NCBI GenBank assembly: GCA_013201395.1
Contig: JABMJD010000011.1
Location: forward strand, 1-52,938
From: Candidatus Syntrophopropionicum ammoniitolerans
Lineage (GTDB): Bacteria > Bacillota > Desulfotomaculia > Desulfotomaculales > Pelotomaculaceae
Direction: 5' to 3'
DNA length: 52,938 bases
The notes beneath the pieces were generated by a model, which did no database searches, had not been told where the DNA came from, and saw only the letters and a program-made list of their open reading frames with translations. The first letter of the stretch is position 1; each line of letters starts with the position of its first letter. Of this stretch, positions 7,579-15,259 are shown piece by piece. A program made the position numbers and the translations under genes.

Positions 7579-9042
7579 TTAAAGATACAGATCCCTGTCC
7601 CCAGCATCGATCTGCTGAAGGAATTTTTGCACCTTGGCCTTGACAGGTTCATTGGGCAAAGCTGAAATTTCTTTGGCAATCAACCTTTCGCCAATTTCCC
7701 TTGTTTCAGCACTGGCATAGTCTTTAAGATATTCTTTAAATGTAAGTATGGCATTAGGCATGCACAGATTGTGTACCTGGCCCTGTTTAGCAATATCCAT
7801 AAAATAATTGCCGGTGCGTCCACAACGATACCCTGCCGTACAAAATGAGGTGATGTAACCTATATCAGCCAGATCTCGAATGGTTTCATCAAGGCTGCGG
7901 TTGTCACCGAGGATAAACTGTTGCCGGTTATGAACCGGGTCACCTTTGCTGTATCCACCGATGGCAATGTTGGAGCCGGCGTCTATTTGGGTGCAGCCCA
8001 CCTGTATAACCTCACGTCTTACTGCAGCATTTTCCCGGGCAGTAAGGATCATTCCCGTATAGGGAACGGCCAGTCTAATTACGGTAACCAGTTTTTTAAA
8101 AATATCATCATTGACTTTGTAAGATGTTTTTTCGATAAATGGCGTGTTGACGGCTGGTTCGAGCCGAGGAAAGGAAATAGTATGAGGCCCCACCCCGCCG
8201 AAATGTTTTTCTAAATCAATGGCATGAGAAAGCAGGCCCATGACCTCAAATTTCCAGTCATATAAACCGAAGAGAGCCCCTATACCAACGTCATCAACAC
8301 CTGCTTCCATAGAACGGTGCAAGGCATAGAGACGCCAATGGTAATCCGCCTTAATACCCCGCGGGTGGAGCCTCCTGTAGGTCCCATGGTGGTATGTTTC
8401 CTGGAAGACCTGAAAGGTACCAATCCCTACCTCTTTTAAAATTTCCAGATCTTCTATGGACATGGGCGCCGCGTTTATATTGCAGCGGCGTATTTCTCCG
8501 TTGCCCAGTTTTGTTTCATAGGCCACCTTAAGGGTATCGGCAATGTAGCGAGCATCAGAGCTGGGGTATTCCCCATAGACCAAAATGAGGCGCTTGTGTC
8601 CCTTGCTGATTAGGGCTTCTATTTCCTTTTCCAGCTCAGCCATATTTAACTGGTAGCGAACAGTATCCTTGTTTTCTTTTCTATAACCACAATAGACACA
8701 ACTATTAACACAATGATTACTGATGTAAAGGGGAGCAAAAATTACGATCCTTCGACCATAGACCTTTTGTTTTATTTTTAGTCCGACCTCATACATTTCT
8801 TGCCACATTTCTTCATCAGTACAGTTAAGTAGAACAGCTGTTTCCTCCAGCTCCAAACGGTTTAGCTCTAAAGACTTGGCTATTACCTCCTTGATTTCAT
8901 TCCTGTCCGGTTGTTGTTTGGACTGAAGCAGGCCATTAATACGGTCTTCATCTATAAAATCCCTGCCGTTTTCCATATATTTTTTTACCTGCTCCGGTTT
9001 TATTACATTAGCCACCCAGTCTTTAATCGATGTGTCATTCAT
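7579..9042 (-). CDS. hydG: [FeFe] hydrogenase H-cluster radical SAM maturase HydG (tyrosine lyase)
   Basis: 487 residues, full length for HydG. Residues C111, C115 and C118 (NHCVNSCVYCG) form the radical SAM CxxxCxxC motif. HydG cleaves tyrosine to p-cresol and dehydroglycine, from which CO and cyanide are made and delivered on an Fe-cysteine synthon. The C-terminal auxiliary cluster normally uses CX2CX22C. Here the segment reads FCTAGYRCGRTG, so the cysteines are C401, C407 and C427 (CX5CX19C) and position 404 is Gly. The remaining C-terminus, including CMPNAILTFKEYL, is typical. Start ATG 9042. Overall identity is secure despite the unusual second ligand. Confidence 0.95.
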   Translation of the reverse strand: MNDTSIKDWVANVIKPEQVKKYMENGRDFIDEDRINGLLQSKQQPDRNEIKEVIAKSLELNRLELEETAVLLNCTDEEMWQEMYEVGLKIKQKVYGRRIVIFAPLYISNHCVNSCVYCGYRKENKDTVRYQLNMAELEKEIEALISKGHKRLILVYGEYPSSDARYIADTLKVAYETKLGNGEIRRCNINAAPMSIEDLEILKEVGIGTFQVFQETYHHGTYRRLHPRGIKADYHWRLYALHRSMEAGVDDVGIGALFGLYDWKFEVMGLLSHAIDLEKHFGGVGPHTISFPRLEPAVNTPFIEKTSYKVNDDIFKKLVTVIRLAVPYTGMILTARENAAVRREVIQVGCTQIDAGSNIAIGGYSKGDPVHNRQQFILGDNRSLDETIRDLADIGYITSFCTAGYRCGRTGNYFMDIAKQGQVHNLCMPNAILTFKEYLKDYASAETREIGERLIAKEISALPNEPVKAKVQKFLQQIDAGDRDLYL

Positions 9043-9118
9043 TAACTGTCAGCCTCTTTTCCTTTTTATTATTTACATAAACGTCTATGACAACGTTAGA
9101 CTGTAGGATTAACAGCAC

Positions 9119-10351
9119 TCAATGCTCTTGTTCACATAACTGCATGATTTTGGGAAAAGGTGTCAGCGCCCGTGGAAGAATACCATGGACATGGGCAATC
9201 AAAACACCGTAATTTATGATCGGCACACCGGCGCTCGTAGCCTGCATCAGCCGGTGCAGCATTTCCTTGCGGTTGATCATGCAGGCACCGCAGTGGACGA
9301 TCAGATTATATTGTGTTAGGTCCTCCGGCATCTCAATACCGCTGGACCATTCGAAGCACAGTTCACCGCCCGCCCTCCGGCGCAGCCAGTGTGGTATTTT
9401 TACAGTACCGATATCATCCTCTACCCGGTGATGGGTGCAGGCCTCAGAAATAAGCACCTTGTCCCCGGGCTTTAAATTATCAACTGCCAGGGCACCCGCT
9501 ACCAGGGTTTCCAAATTCCCCTTGTAACGAGCGAATAATATGGAAAAGGAGGTCATCATTACATCCCTGGGTGTGCAGGCATCAACCTCTTTAAATACCT
9601 GTGAATCAGTAATTACAATTTTCGGCTTTTGCATCAACCCGGCCAGAGCCTGTTTCAGTTCTCCGTCTTTTACAACCAGGGCAATGGCATCGTTATCCAG
9701 GATGTCCCTAATCGTCTGCACCTGAGGTAGGATAATTCTCCCCTTGGGAGCAGCCTGATCAATAGGAGTTACCAACAAAACAATATCACCCGGGTTAATT
9801 AGATCACCGACAAGGGTAGGGGCAGTCCAATCTTTTGGGGCTGACCTGATAATTTCTTTTTTTAAATCATCTATCCCTTTCCGGGCAACAGCGCTAACCT
9901 GCTGTATCCTTATGCCCATTTTGTTTTCCATTTCCGCCTGATTGGCGCCTGGGTTTAGGTCTATTTTGTTCAACACCCCGATAACAGGTACACCCTGCTC
10001 AGCAGCCTTGTCAATAAGGTCTAACTCATATTCGCCCACACCCTGGCTGGGATCAATGACAAGAATGGCCAGGTCGGATTTATTTAGTACCCCGATAGTT
10101 TTTTTGATCCTCAGTGCACCAAGCCTGCCAACATCATCAATCCCGGCGGTGTCTATTATTACCACGGGGCCTACGGGTGGTATTTCCATAGATTTATAGA
10201 CAGGATCTGTGGTTGTACCGGGAACATTGGATACAATGGCTATCTCCTGGCTGGTAAGGGCGTTGACCAGGCTGGACTTTCCAGCGTTCCGCCTGCCAAA
10301 TATAGCAATATGCAGCCTGCTTCCCCGCGGTGTTTCGTGTAAACTACCCAT
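9119..10351 (-). CDS. hydF: [FeFe] hydrogenase H-cluster maturation GTPase HydF
   Basis: 410 residues. The N-terminal GTPase domain has the P-loop GRRNAGKSS, the DTAG switch and NKID. The C-terminal domain has the CxH...HCxxC pattern (CTHH about 100 residues before the end, then HCGAC) that ligates a [4Fe-4S] cluster. HydF is the scaffold on which the 2Fe subcluster is completed before transfer to the hydrogenase. I chose ATG 10351, whose product begins MGSLHETPRG as expected for the family; the frame stays open upstream to 10399 but the added residues look non-coding. It lies between the TM1266-like gene and hydG and is co-directional with both. Confidence 0.95.
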   Translation of the reverse strand: MGSLHETPRGSRLHIAIFGRRNAGKSSLVNALTSQEIAIVSNVPGTTTDPVYKSMEIPPVGPVVIIDTAGIDDVGRLGALRIKKTIGVLNKSDLAILVIDPSQGVGEYELDLIDKAAEQGVPVIGVLNKIDLNPGANQAEMENKMGIRIQQVSAVARKGIDDLKKEIIRSAPKDWTAPTLVGDLINPGDIVLLVTPIDQAAPKGRIILPQVQTIRDILDNDAIALVVKDGELKQALAGLMQKPKIVITDSQVFKEVDACTPRDVMMTSFSILFARYKGNLETLVAGALAVDNLKPGDKVLISEACTHHRVEDDIGTVKIPHWLRRRAGGELCFEWSSGIEMPEDLTQYNLIVHCGACMINRKEMLHRLMQATSAGVPIINYGVLIAHVHGILPRALTPFPKIMQLCEQEH

Positions 10352-10398
10352 GCTCGTTTTACACCCCCACGCAAAATTTTGTGCCCATGCCCAGGCCA

Positions 10399-10647
10399 CT
10401 ATTTTGTAACCAGGGCCGATCTGACCTTAACGCCTTTTACAACACCAATTTTTCCTGTCATAGCCCCAATCTCATCAGTTGACCCTTCAACAATTAAAGA
10501 AATGACTGAGATACCCCGCTCCCGGTAAGGAATACCCATCCTGCCGATGATTATTTGACTATGTTCACTCAGGGTACTGTTAATTTTTTGTACCTTATCT
10601 TTATCTTCGATCACAATCCCTATTACTCCAACCCTTTGTTCCAACAA
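10399..10647 (-). CDS. TM1266-type iron-only hydrogenase system putative regulator
   Basis: 82 residues with an ACT/NikR-like beta-alpha-beta fold pattern (RVGVIGIVIEDKDKVQKINS...GISVISLIVEG). The TM1266 family is almost always found with [FeFe] hydrogenase maturation genes and is annotated as a putative regulator of the hydrogenase system; it lacks a DNA-binding domain. Start TTG 10647, preceded by GGGAGGAG at nine-base spacing; a second TTG follows at once. First gene of the maturation operon, directly behind the leader and attenuator-like hairpin at 10663-10707, and overlapped by a short leader ORF in another frame. Confidence 0.88.
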   Translation of the reverse strand: MLEQRVGVIGIVIEDKDKVQKINSTLSEHSQIIIGRMGIPYRERGISVISLIVEGSTDEIGAMTGKIGVVKGVKVRSALVTK

Positions 10648-10723
10648 CTTGACTCTCCTCCCTAAAAAATGGAAAAGCCCTTTTCACGCCATAGCGAAAA
10701 AAGGGCTGGAAAAACCAAACCAT
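10601..10723 (-). CDS. Possible leader peptide ORF of the hyd maturation operon (40 aa)
   Basis: ATG at 10723 follows a perfect AAGGAGG (10731-10737) with seven-base spacing and opens a 40-codon frame ending at TAA 10601, overlapping the start of the TM1266-like gene. The first 20 residues are aromatic-rich (MVWFFQPFFRYGVKRAFPFF) and are read straight through the hairpin at 10676-10707. Such an arrangement could couple translation to attenuation. Much of the Phe content follows from the T-rich hairpin and U-run, so the aromatic bias may be incidental. The ribosome binding site is the main evidence; function is not known. Confidence 0.35.
   Translation of the reverse strand: MVWFFQPFFRYGVKRAFPFFREESQVVGTKGWSNRDCDRR
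10663..10707 (-). terminator. Attenuator-like hairpin before the hyd maturation genes
   Basis: On the minus strand AGCCCTTTT pairs over nine bases with AAAAGGGCT, with an inner CGC/GCG pairing around TATG, followed by TTTTCCATTTTTT. The hairpin lies between the promoter at 10839-10866 and the first gene of the operon, so it would end transcription before hydrogenase maturation genes unless prevented. Confidence 0.65.
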
Positions 10724-10832
10724 CACATTTCCTCCTTGAGAACAGGGCGGTTCCCCTTTTCGCAGAGTGCACTAGAATTGACCCTTCACGACACCAAGAT
10801 GTCTGTGTCAGGTATTTATCCATATGTTCCTA
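10708..10832 (-). ncRNA. Unassigned structured leader RNA, candidate cis-regulator
   Basis: The 5' part of the leader starts near 10832. GGAACA (10825-10830) can pair with TGTTCT (10739-10744), closing a domain of about 90 nt that contains a small GACAC/GTGTC hairpin and a second GAAC/GTTC hairpin. The closing stem ends directly before the AAGGAGG of the leader ORF. The architecture resembles a riboswitch aptamer upstream of an expression platform, but no known class consensus (T-box, cobalamin, TPP, SAM, glycine, guanidine, Moco, fluoride, ZTP) was recognised by eye. Confidence 0.35.
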
Positions 10833-10838
10833 AAAGAA

Positions 10839-10866
10839 ATTATAGCAGAATCATTTAGGAATACAA
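10839..10866 (-). promoter_or_regulatory. Promoter of the hyd maturation operon
   Basis: A perfect TATAAT (10839-10844) is preceded by a weak TTGTAT at about 16 bases. It lies in the gap after hndD and gives the maturation genes a transcript separate from, or additional to, the hydrogenase operon. Confidence 0.5.
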
Positions 10867-10881
10867 TTACTTTTTTAGAGA

Positions 10882-12603
10882 CTACTTATTTACACCTCTT
10901 GGTGTATATTTAGTATGCAATAGCTCGTGTGATTTGTGCCCCAGAGGTTTCCCCAGGAACTCGTCATAAAGAGCTATTATGGCCGGGTTTTCGTGAGACT
11001 TGCGCAGGGTCATCCGTTCGTCTTCAGTATAGGTAGCCTCAATCCGCTTCAAGCGGACTTCGGTATTGGTGGGGATTGGTGAACCACCGCCACCAATGCA
11101 ACCGCCGGGGCAGGCCATGACTTCTATGAAATGATAGTCGGCTTCGCCGGAACGGACCTTGTCCAACACCTTGCGGGCATTGCCCAGCCCATTGGTAATG
11201 GCTACCTTGACAGACAGATCCCCCACCTGAACAGTAGCTTCCTTAACACCTGTTATACCCCTGCAAACCTCAAAATCAATGTTCTCCAGTGTTTCACCCG
11301 TAACAACCTCATAAACCGTCCGCAATGCCGCCTCCATCACCCCACCGGATGCACCAAATATTTCCCCGGCTCCGGTAGAAATCCCTAGGGGCTCGTCATA
11401 TTTTTCATCTGGTAGATTGGTTACATCAAGACCGGCTTGTCTAAACATGCGGCCCAGCTCACGGGTTGTCAATGAAACATCCACATCCTGATATCCACTG
11501 CTGTTCATTTCAGGCCGCTGGCATTCATACTTTTTGGCTGTGCAAGGCATGATGGAGACACAATAAATATCTGCCGGGTCAATGCCTTCTTTTTGAGCGT
11601 AGTATGTTTTTACCAGAGGTCCGAACATCTGCTGGGGTGACTTGCAGGTAGAAAGATTGTCCAACAAATCAGGATAGAAATGCTCACAAAACTTGATCCA
11701 ACCGGGACTGCAGGAAGTGATCATCGGCAGGGTGCCCCCGGTGGTGATACGCTGGAGCAGCTCATTTCCTTCCTCCATAATGGTCAGATCGGCAGCAAAG
11801 TCGGTGTCAAAGACCTTGTCGAAGCCCAAGCGGCGCAACCCGGCAACCATCTGGCCTGTAACAATGCTGCCGGGTTCCGCACCTAATGCTTCACCAAGCT
11901 GCACTCTTGTGGCTGGTGCTGTTTGCACCACGACATGCTTTTTGGGATCAGCAATGGCCGCCCAAACCTTAGCAGTATCATCCCTTTCCACAATGGCTCC
12001 GGTCGGACATACCAGGGTACACTGCCCGCATTGAACACATTCCATATTTGCTAGTTTTTCATTAAAAGCAGGGGCAATAAGGGTTTCAAAACCCCTATTT
12101 TCAGCACATAGAGCAGTTACCGTCTGCACATTAGTGCACACCGAAATACAACGACGGCAGAGAATGCACTTGCGCGGGTCTCTGGTAATAGCAGGGCTGG
12201 AATCATCAATAGGATATTCCGATTTGGCCCCATCGAAACGTACCTCAGTGATGCCAAACTCCCGGGCCAGGTCCTGCAGTTCGCAGTTCTGGTTGCGCAA
12301 ACAAGTAAGGCATTCCATCGGGTGGTCGGATAAAATTAGTTCCAGAACCAATTTGCGGGCTTTAATCACCGCCGGAGTGTTGGTTCTAACAACCATACCC
12401 TCAGCAACAGGAGTCACACACGATGGTATAAAGGTTTTTGCCCCCTCCACCTCTACTAGGCAGATACGGCAAGCCCCGACAACATTAATGTCTTTTAAAT
12501 AACAGAGTGTGGGGATCTTTGCTCCTGTATTTTTTGCGGCTTCAAGTATGGTTGTCCCCGGTTCTACCGCTACCTTTTGGTTATCGATTGTCAAATTTAT
12601 CAT
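10882..12603 (-). CDS. hndD: NAD(P)-linked [FeFe] hydrogenase catalytic subunit HndD/HydA
   Basis: 573 residues. N-terminus: plant-type [2Fe-2S] ferredoxin domain, then the His-Cys3 cluster motif (HPMECLTCLRNQNC), two [4Fe-4S] motifs (CILCRRCISVC and CVQCGQCTLVC), then the H-cluster domain with L1 TSCSPGW (about residue 296), L2 MPCTAKK and L3 MACPGGCIGGGG, and the small-subunit-like tail. It reduces protons or oxidises H2; with HndC and HndA it forms a soluble, probably electron-bifurcating complex using NAD(P) and ferredoxin. I chose ATG 12603 (MINLTIDNQ), the family's usual N-terminus, over an upstream in-frame start at 12648. It lies just downstream of hndC. Confidence 0.95.
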   Translation of the reverse strand: MINLTIDNQKVAVEPGTTILEAAKNTGAKIPTLCYLKDINVVGACRICLVEVEGAKTFIPSCVTPVAEGMVVRTNTPAVIKARKLVLELILSDHPMECLTCLRNQNCELQDLAREFGITEVRFDGAKSEYPIDDSSPAITRDPRKCILCRRCISVCTNVQTVTALCAENRGFETLIAPAFNEKLANMECVQCGQCTLVCPTGAIVERDDTAKVWAAIADPKKHVVVQTAPATRVQLGEALGAEPGSIVTGQMVAGLRRLGFDKVFDTDFAADLTIMEEGNELLQRITTGGTLPMITSCSPGWIKFCEHFYPDLLDNLSTCKSPQQMFGPLVKTYYAQKEGIDPADIYCVSIMPCTAKKYECQRPEMNSSGYQDVDVSLTTRELGRMFRQAGLDVTNLPDEKYDEPLGISTGAGEIFGASGGVMEAALRTVYEVVTGETLENIDFEVCRGITGVKEATVQVGDLSVKVAITNGLGNARKVLDKVRSGEADYHFIEVMACPGGCIGGGGSPIPTNTEVRLKRIEATYTEDERMTLRKSHENPAIIALYDEFLGKPLGHKSHELLHTKYTPRGVNK

Positions 12604-12666
12604 TTTTACCTTTTTCCCTCCAAACTCCCGTATTTTTCCTCTTAACAAATCTGTTGGGAGCGGCTT

Positions 12667-14364
12667 TTATTCCTCGAACTCGCATACATTGCATGTGCAC
12701 TTCCTGTCCCTGATATGTTCCTCATACTCGTGCCGGAAATATCTAATTGTACTCAAGACGGGGTTTGGTGCAGTTTGGCCAAGCCCGCATAGCGCTGTAG
12801 CCTTGATCGTAGTAGCCAGTTCTTCCAAAAGCTCAATGTCCCCTTCTTTCCCTTTGCCTTTACTGATGTTATCAAGGATTTCATACATCCTTTTTGTACC
12901 GATACGACAGGGGGAGCATTTACCACAGGACTCATCCACAACAAAATCAAGGAAAAACTTGGCGATATCTACCATACAAGTATCCTCATCCAGAACAATC
13001 ATACCACCGGAGCCCATGATGGCACCCAAAGCGCCAAGGGAGTCGTAGTCAACGGGAGTATCAAGGTGTTCGGCGGGAATGCAGCCTCCAGATGGACCTC
13101 CCGTCTGTACAGCTTTAAAAGCTTTTTTCCGGGGAATACCACCGCCAATTTCATAAACAATTTCCCTGAGAGTAGTACCCATGGGGACTTCAATAATGCC
13201 TGTATTGTTGATCCGGCCGGCCAAGGCAAATACCTTGGTGCCTTTGCTCTTTTCCGTACCCACTGAAGAGTAGGCTTCGGCTCCCTTACGAATAATTTCG
13301 GGAATGTTTGCCCAGGTCTCCACATTGTTGAGAACTGTTGGCTTACCCCAAACACCTTCATTAGCCGGGAATGGGGGCCGCGGTCTGGGTTCACCCCGTT
13401 TACCTTCAATAGAAGTGAGCAAAGCCGTTTCTTCGCCGCATACAAATGCACCGGCACCAATTCTAATCTCAATGTCAAAATTGAAACCGGAGCTAAAAAT
13501 ATTCTGCCCCAACAGGCCGTTTTCACGGGCCTTCTGGAGAGCAAGATCTAATCTTTCAATAGCCAGCGGGTATTCCGCCCTCACATATATATAGCCATGT
13601 TCGGCACCTATAGCCCGGCCGCAAATGGCCATGCCCTCAATAATACTATGAGGATCGCCCTCCAAAACGGACCTGTCCATGAACGCGCCAGGGTCACCTT
13701 CATCACCGTTACAGACCACATATTTTGGTGTCCCTTTTGCCGCAGCTGTAAATGTCCACTTCATGCCCGTTGAAAAACCAGCGCCCCCCCTACCGCGTAG
13801 ACCTGATTTTTTAACTTCTTCAATAATATCCTCAGGTTTCATTTCAGTGAGAGCTTTTCCCAACGCAACATAGCCGTCGTTGGCAATATAGTCCTCAATA
13901 GAAGTGGGATCAATATAGAAGTTATTGCGGAGCACAACCTTTTTTTGCTTGGCGAATAGATCTATGTCATCGACCTTGGGGGTAGGCTCTTTTGACCCAG
14001 GTGCCCTGTACATTAGTCGCCGAATTTTGTTACCCTTCATAATATGTTCTTCTACAATTGTTTCGGCATCCTTTGGTTTTAACCGACGGTAAAAGGTTGC
14101 ATCCGGATATATGATAGCCACAGGCCCCATATCACAAGGCCCCATACAACCAGTTAGAACAATTTGTACCTGATCAGCTATACCATTTTTGTTGAGGGCT
14201 TTTTTCATAGCCTCAACTACATCCAGGCACTTGGAAGATATACATCCGGCACCACCGCACATCATTATGTGGGCCTTCTCAGTTTTGGACGGAACCCCCT
14301 GGCGAATTTTAAGGGCTTCCCGTCTGCTCTCCCTTATCTTTGCTAGTTCTTCCAAAGACTTCAC
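12667..14364 (-). CDS. hndC: Hydrogenase NAD(P)-binding flavoprotein subunit HndC/HydB (NuoF-like)
   Basis: 565 residues. An N-terminal thioredoxin-like [2Fe-2S] domain (MMCGGAGC...TGCMGPC, corresponding to the separate HndB of some species) is fused to a NuoF core with the FMN/NAD loop GRGGAGFSTG, the CGEETAL motif and the SCGKCSPCRIG [4Fe-4S] motif near residue 480. The chain stops at RKCTCNVCEFEE, where many HydB proteins continue into a two-[4Fe-4S] ferredoxin domain; that domain is absent. It carries electrons between NAD(P)H, FMN and the iron-sulfur chain of the hydrogenase. Start GTG 14364 has GGAGGTG upstream. Middle gene of hndA-hndC-hndD. Confidence 0.93.
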   Translation of the reverse strand: MKSLEELAKIRESRREALKIRQGVPSKTEKAHIMMCGGAGCISSKCLDVVEAMKKALNKNGIADQVQIVLTGCMGPCDMGPVAIIYPDATFYRRLKPKDAETIVEEHIMKGNKIRRLMYRAPGSKEPTPKVDDIDLFAKQKKVVLRNNFYIDPTSIEDYIANDGYVALGKALTEMKPEDIIEEVKKSGLRGRGGAGFSTGMKWTFTAAAKGTPKYVVCNGDEGDPGAFMDRSVLEGDPHSIIEGMAICGRAIGAEHGYIYVRAEYPLAIERLDLALQKARENGLLGQNIFSSGFNFDIEIRIGAGAFVCGEETALLTSIEGKRGEPRPRPPFPANEGVWGKPTVLNNVETWANIPEIIRKGAEAYSSVGTEKSKGTKVFALAGRINNTGIIEVPMGTTLREIVYEIGGGIPRKKAFKAVQTGGPSGGCIPAEHLDTPVDYDSLGALGAIMGSGGMIVLDEDTCMVDIAKFFLDFVVDESCGKCSPCRIGTKRMYEILDNISKGKGKEGDIELLEELATTIKATALCGLGQTAPNPVLSTIRYFRHEYEEHIRDRKCTCNVCEFEE

Positions 14365-14485
14365 TATATTACACCTCCGTTTAAATCCCCAGCGATTTCC
14401 AAAAGTGTCCCTGCATATTGCAATCTAAGAAAATTCCCTGATCTAATTAGATACAATGTAATGTTAATGAGGATCCTAATTGATA

Positions 14486-14974
14486 CTATTCATACTGTTC
14501 AAGCAGCTCGGGTATAAGCTCCGGCTCCAGACGACCGTGGACATCTTTGCCATCTATTATCATTGCCGGCGCCAAACCGCATGCACCGATACAGCGCACA
14601 ATTTCCAGAGTGAACCGGCTGTCGGGAGTAGTCTGACCAGGTCTAAGATCAAGCAGATCCCTGAGTGCTTTTGTTACCATTTTCGTTCCCTTTACGTAGC
14701 AAGCCGTACCGGCACACACACTTATTTTATGTCTGCCCCTGGGAATCAGGGAAAAAAAGGCGTAGAAGGTAATTACCCCATAAACATCTTGGAGGGATAC
14801 CCCTAGCCCTTCCGCCACCTGCACCTGGGCCCACTTGGGCAAATATCCTACTAGATTTTGAGCCTTGGTCAAAACCTGGATTAATCCGCTAGGTTTGTCT
14901 CTATACGGATCAATTATCTTGTCTAGTTGTTTAGCTAACTCCTCATTGCTAGTATTGCAAGAACATTCAACCAC
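14486..14974 (-). CDS. hndA: Hydrogenase [2Fe-2S] subunit HndA/HydC (NuoE-like)
   Basis: 162 residues of the NuoE family: an N-terminal helical bundle, then a thioredoxin-like [2Fe-2S] domain with ligands in CAGTACYVKG and CIGACGLAPAM. It is the small electron-transfer subunit of the soluble hydrogenase complex. Start GTG 14974 follows GGGAGG with nine-base spacing. First gene of the hnd operon; 121 bases separate it from hndC. The promoter lies at 15118-15144. Confidence 0.93.
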   Translation of the reverse strand: MVECSCNTSNEELAKQLDKIIDPYRDKPSGLIQVLTKAQNLVGYLPKWAQVQVAEGLGVSLQDVYGVITFYAFFSLIPRGRHKISVCAGTACYVKGTKMVTKALRDLLDLRPGQTTPDSRFTLEIVRCIGACGLAPAMIIDGKDVHGRLEPELIPELLEQYE

Positions 14975-15117
14975 AAATCTGAACCTCCCTTACTTAATTC
15001 CTAAACCCTACAGTACATCAAAACAGCGGTTCGATAATACAGATTTTCTTTGTTTATTACCCCCCCTAAATAAAAAATACGCCTACAAGATAAGCCCCTT
15101 AAAATAGGTACACAACA

Positions 15118-15144
15118 ATTATACACCAAAAAATCCTTTGTCAA
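15118..15144 (-). promoter_or_regulatory. Promoter of the hnd hydrogenase operon
   Basis: Consensus TTGACA (15139-15144) and TATAAT (15118-15123), but with a 15-base spacer instead of 17. Short spacing with perfect hexamers often means a promoter that needs activation; no clear operator was recognised nearby. Confidence 0.55.
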
Positions 15145-15194
15145 TTTGCAAAAAGCATAATGGAAAAAAATTTTTCAAAATTGTCTGTAAAAAT

Positions 15195-15259
15195 AGCTTT
15201 TGCCTTCCAGACTACAACGGTTTAGGACATTTATACCAGTGGAAGGCAAAAAAAAAGCT
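15195..15259 (-). terminator. Terminator of the haem operon
   Basis: Directly at the hemL stop, AGCTTTTTTTTTGCCTTCCA pairs with TGGAAGGCAAAAGCT across a loop of about 30 bases, followed on the minus strand by ATTTTTAC. The long loop is unusual, the stem is good. Confidence 0.5.

Noticed and set aside
10708..10832. T-box riboswitch, suggested by GGGGAACCGCCC in the hyd leader.
   Set aside because: The T-box sequence AGGGTGGNACCGCG is not matched, no specifier stem is apparent and the downstream genes are not of T-box type.
10882..12603. L1 motif TSCSPGW in the hydrogenase instead of TSCCPGW, read as a missing ligand.
   Set aside because: As I recall, TSCSPGW is common in NAD(P)-linked HndD/HydA enzymes that are active, so it is not evidence for inactivity; all other H-cluster motifs are intact.
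12509..13048. Plus-strand ORF of about 180 residues across the hndD-hndC junction.
   Set aside because: It runs antisense through two well-supported genes and has no recognisable domain.
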